Source: JAPPHA01 sp965220985
Lineage (GTDB): Bacteria; Pseudomonadota; Alphaproteobacteria; Rhodobacterales; Rhodobacteraceae
Assembly (NCBI GenBank): GCA_965220985.1
Contig: OZ244854.1
Coordinates: 3,534,001 to 3,598,000 of the forward strand
Length of the DNA: 64,000 nt
Direction: 5' to 3'
Both the position numbers and the translations under genes were made by a program. Shown one piece after another: positions 1 through 8,094 of this stretch. How positions within the stretch are numbered: the first letter of the stretch is position 1; every line of letters starts with the position of its first letter. Below the pieces are notes generated by a model. The model made no database searches. It saw nothing but the letters and a program-made list of their open reading frames with translations, and was not told the origin of the DNA.

Positions 1-1
1 C

Positions 2-1210
2 CTCGGACGAGAAATGAGCGAAACGACCGTTTGGCGCATATTGAGGCGTCTTGTGGACGAAGGCCGGATCGAGGTTTCAGGCAAGGGCAGGGCGACCACG
101 TACAAGATCGCCGGATCGGCGGTCGTCCGCCTGCATCTGGAAACTCCTTATTTCCGACGCCCGCCCAGTCACTATCAGCCAGGATTCCTGGACGCCTACA
201 TACCGGGAAAGACGTGGTATCTCTCCGAAACCGAGCGCGCGCGACTGATGGAGGCCGGACGCCCCCATTTTGGACCGCTGCCAGCGGGAACTTATGCACG
301 ACAAATTCTTGGCCGACTCCTTGTCGACCTGAGCTGGGCATCCTCTCGGATGGAAGGCAACACCTACGACCTCTTGCAGACCGAAAGACTCATCCAGCAC
401 GGGGAAGAAGCAGAAGGGAAAGACCGCGAGGAAGCCTTGATGATCCTCAACCACAAGGCGGCAATCCAGTTTGTGGTCGACAACCTTGACGAAGTGACGC
501 TTCGCCGCAACGACATCCTTTCGGTCCACGCGCTGCTGTCCGACGGTCTCATGAGCGACCCCTCGATGTGCGGCCGTCTCCGGACAATGCCGGTCGAGAT
601 CTCGCATTCGAGCTATCGTCCTCTGGACGATGCAGTCACGATCTCGGAAGAGTTCGACATTGTCTTGCACAAGGCATCTCAGATTGCCGACCCGTTTGAA
701 CAGTCGTTTTTTTTGCTTGTGCACATTCCGTATTTGCAGGCCTTTGCGGACGTCAACAAGCGAACCTCGCGCATCTTGTCGAATCTTCCGCTGCTGAAGT
801 CGGACCTTGCGCCGATGTCGTTCACGACCATGGAAACCGGCGAATACATCGATGGCCTGATCGGGGTGTACGAGTTGACCAACGCGTCGCTGTTTCGCGA
901 GGTCTACATCGAGGCCTATGTTGCGTCCGCCGAGAATTATCGGGTGCTTCGAGCAGAGGTGGAAACCCCTGACAAGGCAGCCTTGGCGTATCGTGAATTC
1001 GTCAATGCAGCAGTCTTTCGCTGCGTTCTGGATTTCAAGGCTTTCAAACGAGATCAGATATTGCAGATGGCCGCCGCAGCCGGCATCCCGCAGGCTGATC
1101 GGGAAGGCGTTGCCGCCTATGTGAAACGCCAGTTTGCCGGGTTGCACGAAGGAAACGTGATTCGTTATCAGCTGCAACCGAGCGACCTCGATGGTGTTGA
1201 CCTCGGTTGA
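2..1210 (+). CDS. Fic-domain protein with N-terminal winged helix (5' partial)
   Basis: Fic proteins usually transfer AMP or another nucleotide moiety to a target hydroxyl. The frame stays open to the left edge, and the residues before the ATG at 14 (LGRE) continue a winged-helix DNA-binding domain, so the true start is probably outside the window. Counting from that ATG, a class II-type inhibitory motif SSRMEGN lies near residues 110-116 and the core motif reads QAFADVNKR near residue 242. The canonical core begins with a catalytic His; here that position is Gln (codon 737-739), although Asn, Lys and Arg of the loop remain. Many Fic proteins with this layout are annotated as filamentation-induced-by-cAMP regulators. 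The family call is firm; catalytic activity is doubtful and no partner gene is visible. Confidence 0.85.
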   Translation, partial: LGREMSETTVWRILRRLVDEGRIEVSGKGRATTYKIAGSAVVRLHLETPYFRRPPSHYQPGFLDAYIPGKTWYLSETERARLMEAGRPHFGPLPAGTYARQILGRLLVDLSWASSRMEGNTYDLLQTERLIQHGEEAEGKDREEALMILNHKAAIQFVVDNLDEVTLRRNDILSVHALLSDGLMSDPSMCGRLRTMPVEISHSSYRPLDDAVTISEEFDIVLHKASQIADPFEQSFFLLVHIPYLQAFADVNKRTSRILSNLPLLKSDLAPMSFTTMETGEYIDGLIGVYELTNASLFREVYIEAYVASAENYRVLRAEVETPDKAALAYREFVNAAVFRCVLDFKAFKRDQILQMAAAAGIPQADREGVAAYVKRQFAGLHEGNVIRYQLQPSDLDGVDLG

Positions 1211-1404
1211 ACCAGCCGACGGCAGTCTCATCCAATGCAGCGTTGTCATTTGACCAGTCCTGATCAACAGGCGTCCGTTTGTCCAATGACCAGCACGTGT
1301 CCAGGAATTGGAGTGGCAACGACCGTTCCACATTCACTTTTGCGTTGCGGAAGCCGAATTCATCAGCGCGCCAAAGTAGCCAAGACATGGTTTCTGCAGG
1401 TTGC

Positions 1405-2889
1405 TCACAGCTGCCCCAAATATTGATCCCAAAAATTGTTGCGCAGGAGCAGATCAGGATCCAGTTGACGCTTTGCCCGAGCGAATTCCTCGGCCCGAGG
1501 ATATGCCCTGGTCAATTGATCAAGCGTCGCATGAGGGCGATAAGGCAAATAATATGCACCCCCGATTTCGAGAATTCCATCAATCAACTCGCGCGTCATC
1601 CGCACCTGATCAGCTTCTCCTCGACGGGTCAGTTCCTGACTGAACGACATCACTGCGGCAATCCGAGGTACCCGTGCAAAAGATAGAACCGATTGGTCAT
1701 CCTGCGCCACATAGCGCAAGGTGACGTTCAGAAACTCTTGGTAAGATGCCGGGATGACCTCGCGACAAACCTCCAGGAAACTGTCAAACGCATCAAACCC
1801 AACAAAATACTCGTGTAGAATATCGGTACGATCTGGGTTGCGGTTGGCCAGCGTGGCCACAGGTTGATTGACAAGAGAATTCCGGGTTACTTCTCCACCA
1901 CCCAGCGCTGGACCAACGCTGGTCTCATTCCACCACCGAAAAGACTTGAATGTCTCATTCCCCAATTGCGCGCGATAGATTCGGTTGGCCGCATGGGCCA
2001 TCCATCCCGCACCACTTGCTGCGGGCAGGTTCTCTTGGTCGTTCGTTTCGCGGTAGGTGACCAACTGGGCATTTTGGAAAAAACTTTCTCTTTCCACGTT
2101 CAGTCGTGCATAGGCCATGGTCACCGCAGGGTCCTCAATCGCCTTCTTGAAATTCACCGCGAAGTCGCTGGCATCCATTGAATCGAAAGTCGGTGTCAGG
2201 CGGGAGTTCTCGACCATCCCCACTTCCATGTCGACGACAACTCCGATCAGCCCGTATCCCCCCATCCCCAGGTTAAACAGATCAGCATTCTCTGTGGGGG
2301 AGCAAGTCACCAATTCCCCTGAGGGCAGCACCATCCGAAGCGACCGGACGGTCGTTCCCATCGGCCCGTAGGGGACTGGCCACCCGTGGGCATTCACCGA
2401 GTAGGTCGCCGCCAATCCGAAGTCGTAGTTCGATTGCATGACTTTGGGTGACCATCCTTTGGGATCCAAGGCCGCAATGACATCAGACCAACGAGCCCCC
2501 GCGTGAGCGCGATAACTTTGGCTGGCACTGTCAATTTCGATGCTTGCGTTATCAAATGTGATCGCCGTGCCATCTCGTGGGATCGCCTGCGCCCCCATGG
2601 AATGCCGCGCCGCCCCGACATTCAGCGGCCGTCCCGCCGTGCGCGCCTCTGCCAATTCGACTCGAATTCGATCAACCAGTGCTTGATCACTCTCTGACAC
2701 GCGCAGGTGCTTCCGGATCGGGGTCGCGGACAACCCGCTTGCGTCATTCAGTATTTCATTTCCAGTGGGCGCGACGATCCGGCTGGTGCCCGCATATGTC
2801 GGAAGATCTGCACGCAAAAATCCCGATGCTGCCCAACCGATGGCCCCTCCAGCTCCAAACAGGGCCGCGCGACGCGTCAACTTTTTCAT
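1405..2889 (-). CDS. Tat-exported FAD-binding oxidase (sugar-lactone oxidase / DprE1-like)
   Basis: A 494-residue flavoprotein oxidase of the FAD_binding_4 (PCMH/VAO) superfamily. The start at 2889 is chosen because it follows AGAGGTAG and opens a twin-arginine signal (LTRRAALFGAGGAIG), implying export of a folded cofactor-loaded enzyme; the open frame extends to 3132 but that extension has no such logic. The FAD-binding part contains NVGAARHSMGAQ, a flavin loop typical of aldonolactone-oxidase-like enzymes, and a GMGGYGLIGVV segment. The C-terminus (RAKRQLDPDLLLRNNFWDQY) matches the end of D-arabinono-1,4-lactone oxidase-type domains. The substrate cannot be read from sequence. It stands alone between the Fic gene (convergent) and the transposase remnant (divergent). 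Confidence 0.75.
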   Translation of the reverse strand: MKKLTRRAALFGAGGAIGWAASGFLRADLPTYAGTSRIVAPTGNEILNDASGLSATPIRKHLRVSESDQALVDRIRVELAEARTAGRPLNVGAARHSMGAQAIPRDGTAITFDNASIEIDSASQSYRAHAGARWSDVIAALDPKGWSPKVMQSNYDFGLAATYSVNAHGWPVPYGPMGTTVRSLRMVLPSGELVTCSPTENADLFNLGMGGYGLIGVVVDMEVGMVENSRLTPTFDSMDASDFAVNFKKAIEDPAVTMAYARLNVERESFFQNAQLVTYRETNDQENLPAASGAGWMAHAANRIYRAQLGNETFKSFRWWNETSVGPALGGGEVTRNSLVNQPVATLANRNPDRTDILHEYFVGFDAFDSFLEVCREVIPASYQEFLNVTLRYVAQDDQSVLSFARVPRIAAVMSFSQELTRRGEADQVRMTRELIDGILEIGGAYYLPYRPHATLDQLTRAYPRAEEFARAKRQLDPDLLLRNNFWDQYLGQL

Positions 2890-3055
2890 TGCTCTACCTC
2901 TTCTAATGCCAAATTCGTAAGCTTGACTCGTTTCTGTTTTGTTCACTTTCCGCCTTGACGATGCCCAATCGGCCACGTTCCCGCAACATGTAGGGTGCAG
3001 CCGGTTGTCGGCTGTCCTATGTAGAAGCACTACCAAAAAAACACAGGAGCACTCG

Positions 3056-3969
3056 GTGTCTTCGCGGATCACCGTCACCAACACCGACCACACGCCCAAA
3101 GGCGTGCAGGATCTGGCCAGAAAATGCAACAACGACCGTCACGCGCGACGCTTGCAGGCGGGCGCGCTCAGGATGGAGGGTTGGCGGCCCTGCGTGATTG
3201 CGAAAGCGCTGGGAACCAGTTCTCAGTCGATAGGAGATTGGATCCTGCACGACAGCGACTGAGGCTCCTTCGGGATCGGTGTCAGCATGTCCTCGCTTCA
3301 ACGGGGGCTCATGCGCATGGGCTATTCGTGGACGACAACTCGTCCCCGCCATCCGAAGGTTGATTTTGAGCGTCAGCAGGGGTTTCGGGACGCTTTTCGG
3401 GCCATTGTCGCGACTTCCGTGCCGTCGGGAACCGATTTCGGGACGACGAATTCTGATTTCAGGACGAAGCCCGCGCCGGCCAGAAGGGGATGACCAACCG
3501 CATCTGGGCAAGAACCGGTTCCCAATCCAAGGTGGTGTGCGATCACCGATACGACAACGGCTACGGATACCTGTTCGCGGCCGCTTGCCCCGAACGCGAT
3601 CTGGCGGTCGGCCATGTCTGCGACCGGGCCGCCACCGCCCAAATGAACCGGCACCTTCAGGACATTTCCGGGGCCGTCGAGACCGGAGCCCATGCGGTGC
3701 TCGTCCTCGATGGCGCAGGGTGGCACAAGTCCAAAGCTCTCGATGTTCCGACCAACCTGAGCCTGGTCCACCTGCCGCCCTACAGTCCGGAACTGAACTC
3801 GATGGAACAGGTGTTTCAATTCCTCAGGTCGAACACCCTGTCAAACCAGGTGTTCGAGACGGTCGAAGACCTGCACACGGCTCTGGCCGACGCATGGGAC
3901 CGTCTCGTCGGGGAACTGGAGAGAATCCGGTCGATCACCTCCAGAAAAAGGGCCGTCATTACCCCATGA
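3056..3969 (+). pseudogene. IS630-family transposase, multiply disrupted
   Basis: Remnant of a mariner-like IS630 DDE transposase. A GTG at 3056 opens an N-terminal helix-turn-helix (RRLQAGALRMEGWRP) that ends at a TGA at 3260-3262. Reading in the same frame resumes with a typical MGYSWTTTRPRHP segment, but the catalytic part lies in another frame: FQDEARAGQKG (first Asp, about 3463) is preceded by an in-frame TGA at 3454, followed by LVLDGAGWH (second Asp) and PPYSPELNSMEQ (Glu). All three acidic residues survive, so the element died by nonsense and frameshift changes plus loss of the middle. The longest open part, 3490-3969, covers only the C-terminal domain. I could not define terminal inverted repeats or the TA target duplication. 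Confidence 0.85.
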
Positions 3970-4375
3970 GAAATCCACTTGCGGAGCGCTCTTAGCAGGT
4001 CAAGACTTTCGGGAATCGGTACAATCGTTTCATGAATTGTCTGAACAAGACCAGCCACGACCAGTCCAAACGAATCCTGGCGCGGGACGTCGCGCTCACC
4101 ATCCTGCGCGGGTTTTGGACTAACTCGTGGTAAACAACGCCATTGTTCGTTCTTGGTGCGTCCGTGGTCGGAATCAGGCAAGATGTATCTTCGCAAAGAA
4201 GGAATGATCCAAGAACTCAGGTGTTGCATTTCAGTGACGAGCGGATGCGAGCGGCACGTGGTGATCTGGCGGTGCACTCCTCGAACCCGGGCTCGCCTTG
4301 CATGTCGGAGGTGATCGGACAGAACATCGCGCCGCATTCGCGTTCCGAGAAAACGCCCCCGATGGAGCCAAGGAC
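3970..4375. other. Intergenic region between transposase remnant and catabolic operon
   Basis: About 400 bases with no supported gene. The left part probably includes the unmapped right end of the IS630 element. The right part must hold the promoter of the operon that starts at 4376, but I see no convincing -35/-10 pair. An open frame runs in from 4298 and is only an upstream extension of the aminotransferase gene. Confidence 0.5.
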
Positions 4376-5692
4376 ATGAAATCAGCTGAACTCGATCCTG
4401 GTCGAAACGCCCAGTTCCACGAGCGGGCCCGCAGACTGATGCCTGGCGGCGTCAGCCACGAGTTGCGATATCGTGAACCGTTCCCCATTTACATCGATCG
4501 TGCGCTCGGTGCCGAGAAATGGGATGTCGAAGGCCGACGCTACATCGACTTCAAGCTCGGCGCGGCAAGCCAGATCCTGGGCCATGCCCATCCGGATGTT
4601 GTCGAGGCGGTTTCGCGGCAGATGTCGAAGGGGGCCCATACCGGGGACTGCCACCCGCTCGAGGTGACGTGGGCTGATTGGCTGGTTCGCCTGTTTCCAT
4701 CGGCTGAACGGGTTCGGTTCACCGGGTCGGGAACCGAAAGCACCATGCTGGCCCTCCGGCTGGGCAGGGCACATTCCAAGCGCGACAAGGTCTTGCGCAT
4801 TGACGGTCATTTTCACGGCTGGCACGACCTGCTGATCACAGGCGCCAAGCCCGGCACCAATTCTCCGCCGTCCCTGGGCGTGCCGCAATCGATCAACGAT
4901 CTGACGGTTGTCGCTCCGCCGGAGCTTGAAGCCATTGCCATCCTCTTGGAAAGCGATTCGCAGATCGGCACGGTGTTTGTCGAGGCTTCGGGCGCAAACT
5001 ACGGCTCCGTTCCATTGCCCGACGGATTCCTTCACGGAATCCGCGCGCTGACGTCTCAAAGCGGTCACGTGCTGATCTTCGACGAGGTGATCACGGGACT
5101 CCGTTGGTCCCCCGGCGGACGGCAGGCACGCGATGGTGTCGTGCCGGACCTGACCACGCTCGCAAAGTCCGTGACCGGCGGCTTGCCCGGCGGCGCGGTT
5201 GTCGGCAAGGCCGAGATCATGGACCTGCTCAGCCCGGGCGAAACCCGCGATGGTCTGTCACCTCCGGTCAGTCACAAGGGAACCTTCAATTCCGCCCCCA
5301 TGGTGGCAGCCGGCGCGATCAAGGCAATCGAAATCCTATCCACCGGAGAGGTGCAGGCCCATGCCGACGCCATGGCTGCCAAGTTGCGAGACGGGTTCAA
5401 CAAAGTTTTTGCGAATCAGGGCGTTGAGGCACTTGCCTATGGCGACAGTTCGACCTGCCACCTGCATTTTGGGAATGCCTCGATCGATGGGTTGGACGCG
5501 GCGGCGATCCGCCATGTCTCCCCGGCCCTCGTCACGGGGCTGAGAAACGGCCTCCTGAAGAGGGGGGTGGATTTCATGTCCTTCACCTCGTGCGTTACCG
5601 GTTTGCCGCATACGCCCGAACTGATCGACGAAGCTATCGACATTTTTTCCGACACTCTGTCGGAACTGATCCGTGACGGGGTCGTTCAATGA
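4376..5692 (+). CDS. Class III PLP aminotransferase (glutamate-1-semialdehyde aminomutase-like)
   Basis: A 438-residue PLP enzyme of the HemL/class III family, first gene of the catabolic cluster. The ATG at 4376 is preferred over 4298 because GGAG lies 8 bases upstream and the protein then begins like the family. It carries TGSGTESTM for phosphate binding, the cofactor aspartate in FDEVITGLRW, and the Schiff-base lysine in LTTLAKSVTGGLPGG (about Lys264). Its closest relatives are often labelled HemL, but alphaproteobacteria normally make 5-aminolevulinate through ALA synthase, and the neighbours are catabolic dehydrogenases. It more likely transaminates or moves an amino group on an amine or amino-acid intermediate. 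Its stop overlaps the next start by 4 bases, so the two are translationally coupled. Confidence 0.85.
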   Translation: MKSAELDPGRNAQFHERARRLMPGGVSHELRYREPFPIYIDRALGAEKWDVEGRRYIDFKLGAASQILGHAHPDVVEAVSRQMSKGAHTGDCHPLEVTWADWLVRLFPSAERVRFTGSGTESTMLALRLGRAHSKRDKVLRIDGHFHGWHDLLITGAKPGTNSPPSLGVPQSINDLTVVAPPELEAIAILLESDSQIGTVFVEASGANYGSVPLPDGFLHGIRALTSQSGHVLIFDEVITGLRWSPGGRQARDGVVPDLTTLAKSVTGGLPGGAVVGKAEIMDLLSPGETRDGLSPPVSHKGTFNSAPMVAAGAIKAIEILSTGEVQAHADAMAAKLRDGFNKVFANQGVEALAYGDSSTCHLHFGNASIDGLDAAAIRHVSPALVTGLRNGLLKRGVDFMSFTSCVTGLPHTPELIDEAIDIFSDTLSELIRDGVVQ

Positions 5693-8094
5693 GCTTGCCA
5701 TATCGGGCACGCACGGTCGTGATCGGCGGCGGTGTCATCGGTTGTTCGGTCGCCTATCACCTGGCCCGCGAGGGACGGAAGGACGTGGTGCTGCTGGAAC
5801 GCTCGAAGCTGACCTCGGGAACGACCTGGCACGCTGCTGGCCTCGTGCGTCGCCTGCGCCCGTCAGCCACTTTGACGAGGCTCATCAGCTACTCCATCGA
5901 CCTGTATGGCGAACTGGAACGCGAAACCGGTCAGGCCACCGGATGGACACAGACCGGATCGCTGACACTTGCGACCAACCCTGATCGTCTGACCAACATC
6001 AAGCGTCAGGTCTCGTTGGGACGTGCATTCGGGCTGGAGGCCGAAGTGGTCGACGCGGCGCGGGCCAAGCAGCTTTGGCCACTGATCGAGGTCGAAGATG
6101 TCATTGGAGCAGTCTGGTCGCCTGCCGACGGGCGCGTGAACCCTTCGGACGTGGCGCTGGCGTTGTCCAGAGGCGCCCGGGCCCGCGGCGTGCAGATTTT
6201 CGAAGACACCAAAGTGACCGGACTGCAAAGGAAATCCGGGCGAATCAGCGGAGTCGAGATCGGCGATCACGTGGTCGAAGCCGACGAGGTTGTGATCGCC
6301 TGCGGTCTCTGGTCGCGCGAGGTGGCGGCGATGGCGGGAGCTCACATGCCGCTCTATGCCTGCGAGCATTTCTACATCCTGACGAAACCAATGAAAGAGG
6401 TGCAGGCGCTTGGCAAGGGCGCACATCTGCCAACGCTCAACGATCAGGATGCTTGTCTCTATGCTCGAGATGATGTCGAGGGGCTGCTCGTCGGCTCGTT
6501 CGAGCCAAACGCCAAGGGCATTTCCACACGCGATCTGCCTGCCGATTTCAGTTTCGATCTTCTGGATGAGGACTGGAACCATTTCATGCCGATGATGGAA
6601 AACGCGCTTCGACGCATCCCGGCTCTGGAAAAGGCCGAAGTGCGAATGCTGCTCAACGGCCCCGAGAGCTTCACGCTCGACAGTCAGTTCATGATGGGTG
6701 AAAGCCCTGAGGTTGCGGGCCTGTTCCTCATCGGCGGGATGAATTCGACCGGAATTGCGCTTGCGGGAGGCGCGGGCAAGGCGATGGCCGAATGGATCAT
6801 TGCTGGCGAGCCGACGATGGAACTGAACGAAGTCGATATTCGCCGATTCTCGCCCGAGATGAACGTGCTGGGCGTCTTGGAGAAGCGTATCCCGGAGGTT
6901 CTCGGCCGTCATTACGACAACCCTTATCCGGGCCGATCAATGGAGACCGCGCGGGGACAGCGTCGCTCTCCAGTCCATACGGGCTTGATGGCAGCGGGCG
7001 CAATGTTCGAGTCGCGTGGTGGTTGGGAACGAGCGGTGCATTTCGGGGGAGAGGGGGCTCATCTGCCACTCACCTTCGGTGTTCCCGCGTGGCGCGATCA
7101 GGTCGCAATGGAGGTCGATGCCTGCCGCAACGGGGCCGCAATTCTTGATCAGTCCGCCTTTGGCAAGATCAAGGTGCAGGGGCAGGACGCTTGCGCATTC
7201 CTCAACCGCCTCTGCGCCGCGCAAATGAATGTTGAGCCGGGGCGAATTGCCTACACTCAGATCCTGAACGCGCGAGGCGGGGTGGAAAGCGACCTAACGG
7301 TGCAACGACACGCGACCGAAACCTATCTGATGATCGTCGGCGCGTCGGAAGTTGTGAGGGTGATGAAGCGGATGCGCGAGACGCGCGCAGAGTTTCAGGT
7401 CGAATTCACCGATGTCACCAGCGGCTATGCGATTCTTGGCCTTGCAGGGGCCGGAGCGTGCGAGGCGCTACAGGCCACAACCAGCGATTTTCTGCCTGAA
7501 ATCAAGCGCTTCCGGTTTGCACCGATCGAGATCGGCCTGGCGCGTGGATGGGCCGGTCGCCTGTCGTACACCGGCGAAGACGGATTCGAGCTCTATGTCC
7601 CTTCCGAGCTGGCGATGGCCGCGCACGAGGCGCTGGTCGCCGCCGGAGCTACTCATGCCGGGTTGTATGCCAGCGGCACCTTGCGCATTGAGTCGGGGTT
7701 TCGTGCCTTCGGACACGAACTGACTCCGGGCACGACGCCACATGAGGCTGGGATGGAGGCGTTCTGCGCCTTTGGCACCGGATTTGTGGGAGAGGACGCG
7801 CTGTCGGATCACGCGCCCAAGCGTCGGATCGTCTCGATGCTGTTCGATGACTCGGACGCGCTGCCAATCCATGACGAGCCGGTCTACCACGGGGGTCGCG
7901 TCGTGGGGCAGATCACCTCTGCTGCATGGAGCTATCGCTTTGGCCGCTCTGTCGCGCTGGCGATGATCGACGCTCCGTTGGATCAACTGGAAACCGCCCC
8001 AGTTGTGGACGGTTTCGAGATCGAAATCGCCTGCGCCCGCTTTGCCGCGAAGGCATCTTTGAAGCCTGCCAAAGAGGCGTTTGTCCGTGGCTGA
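5689..8094 (+). CDS. FAD-dependent dehydrogenase fused to GcvT domain (dimethylglycine/sarcosine dehydrogenase-like)
   Basis: An 801-residue oxidoreductase. Residues 9-26 form the dinucleotide fold (VVIGGGVIGCSVAYHLA) and SGTTWHAAG follows, whose His48 matches the histidine that carries covalent FAD in dimethylglycine and sarcosine dehydrogenases. The DAO domain spans roughly 1-370, a middle FAO_M-type linker follows, and about 435-795 is a glycine-cleavage T-protein module that in characterised relatives passes the released one-carbon unit to tetrahydrofolate. It would therefore oxidise an N-methylated secondary or tertiary amine. It overlaps the aminotransferase by ATGA and the following paralogue by about 8 bases. 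The exact substrate is unknown. Confidence 0.85.
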   Translation: MSLPYRARTVVIGGGVIGCSVAYHLAREGRKDVVLLERSKLTSGTTWHAAGLVRRLRPSATLTRLISYSIDLYGELERETGQATGWTQTGSLTLATNPDRLTNIKRQVSLGRAFGLEAEVVDAARAKQLWPLIEVEDVIGAVWSPADGRVNPSDVALALSRGARARGVQIFEDTKVTGLQRKSGRISGVEIGDHVVEADEVVIACGLWSREVAAMAGAHMPLYACEHFYILTKPMKEVQALGKGAHLPTLNDQDACLYARDDVEGLLVGSFEPNAKGISTRDLPADFSFDLLDEDWNHFMPMMENALRRIPALEKAEVRMLLNGPESFTLDSQFMMGESPEVAGLFLIGGMNSTGIALAGGAGKAMAEWIIAGEPTMELNEVDIRRFSPEMNVLGVLEKRIPEVLGRHYDNPYPGRSMETARGQRRSPVHTGLMAAGAMFESRGGWERAVHFGGEGAHLPLTFGVPAWRDQVAMEVDACRNGAAILDQSAFGKIKVQGQDACAFLNRLCAAQMNVEPGRIAYTQILNARGGVESDLTVQRHATETYLMIVGASEVVRVMKRMRETRAEFQVEFTDVTSGYAILGLAGAGACEALQATTSDFLPEIKRFRFAPIEIGLARGWAGRLSYTGEDGFELYVPSELAMAAHEALVAAGATHAGLYASGTLRIESGFRAFGHELTPGTTPHEAGMEAFCAFGTGFVGEDALSDHAPKRRIVSMLFDDSDALPIHDEPVYHGGRVVGQITSAAWSYRFGRSVALAMIDAPLDQLETAPVVDGFEIEIACARFAAKASLKPAKEAFVRG

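Noticed and set aside
77..1333. Minus-strand open frame opposite the Fic gene
   Set aside because: Shadow frame; the plus strand encodes a clear Fic protein.
4376..5692. hemL for haem synthesis
   Set aside because: The family fits, but the operon is catabolic and alphaproteobacteria usually make 5-aminolevulinate by ALA synthase. I kept the family-level call.
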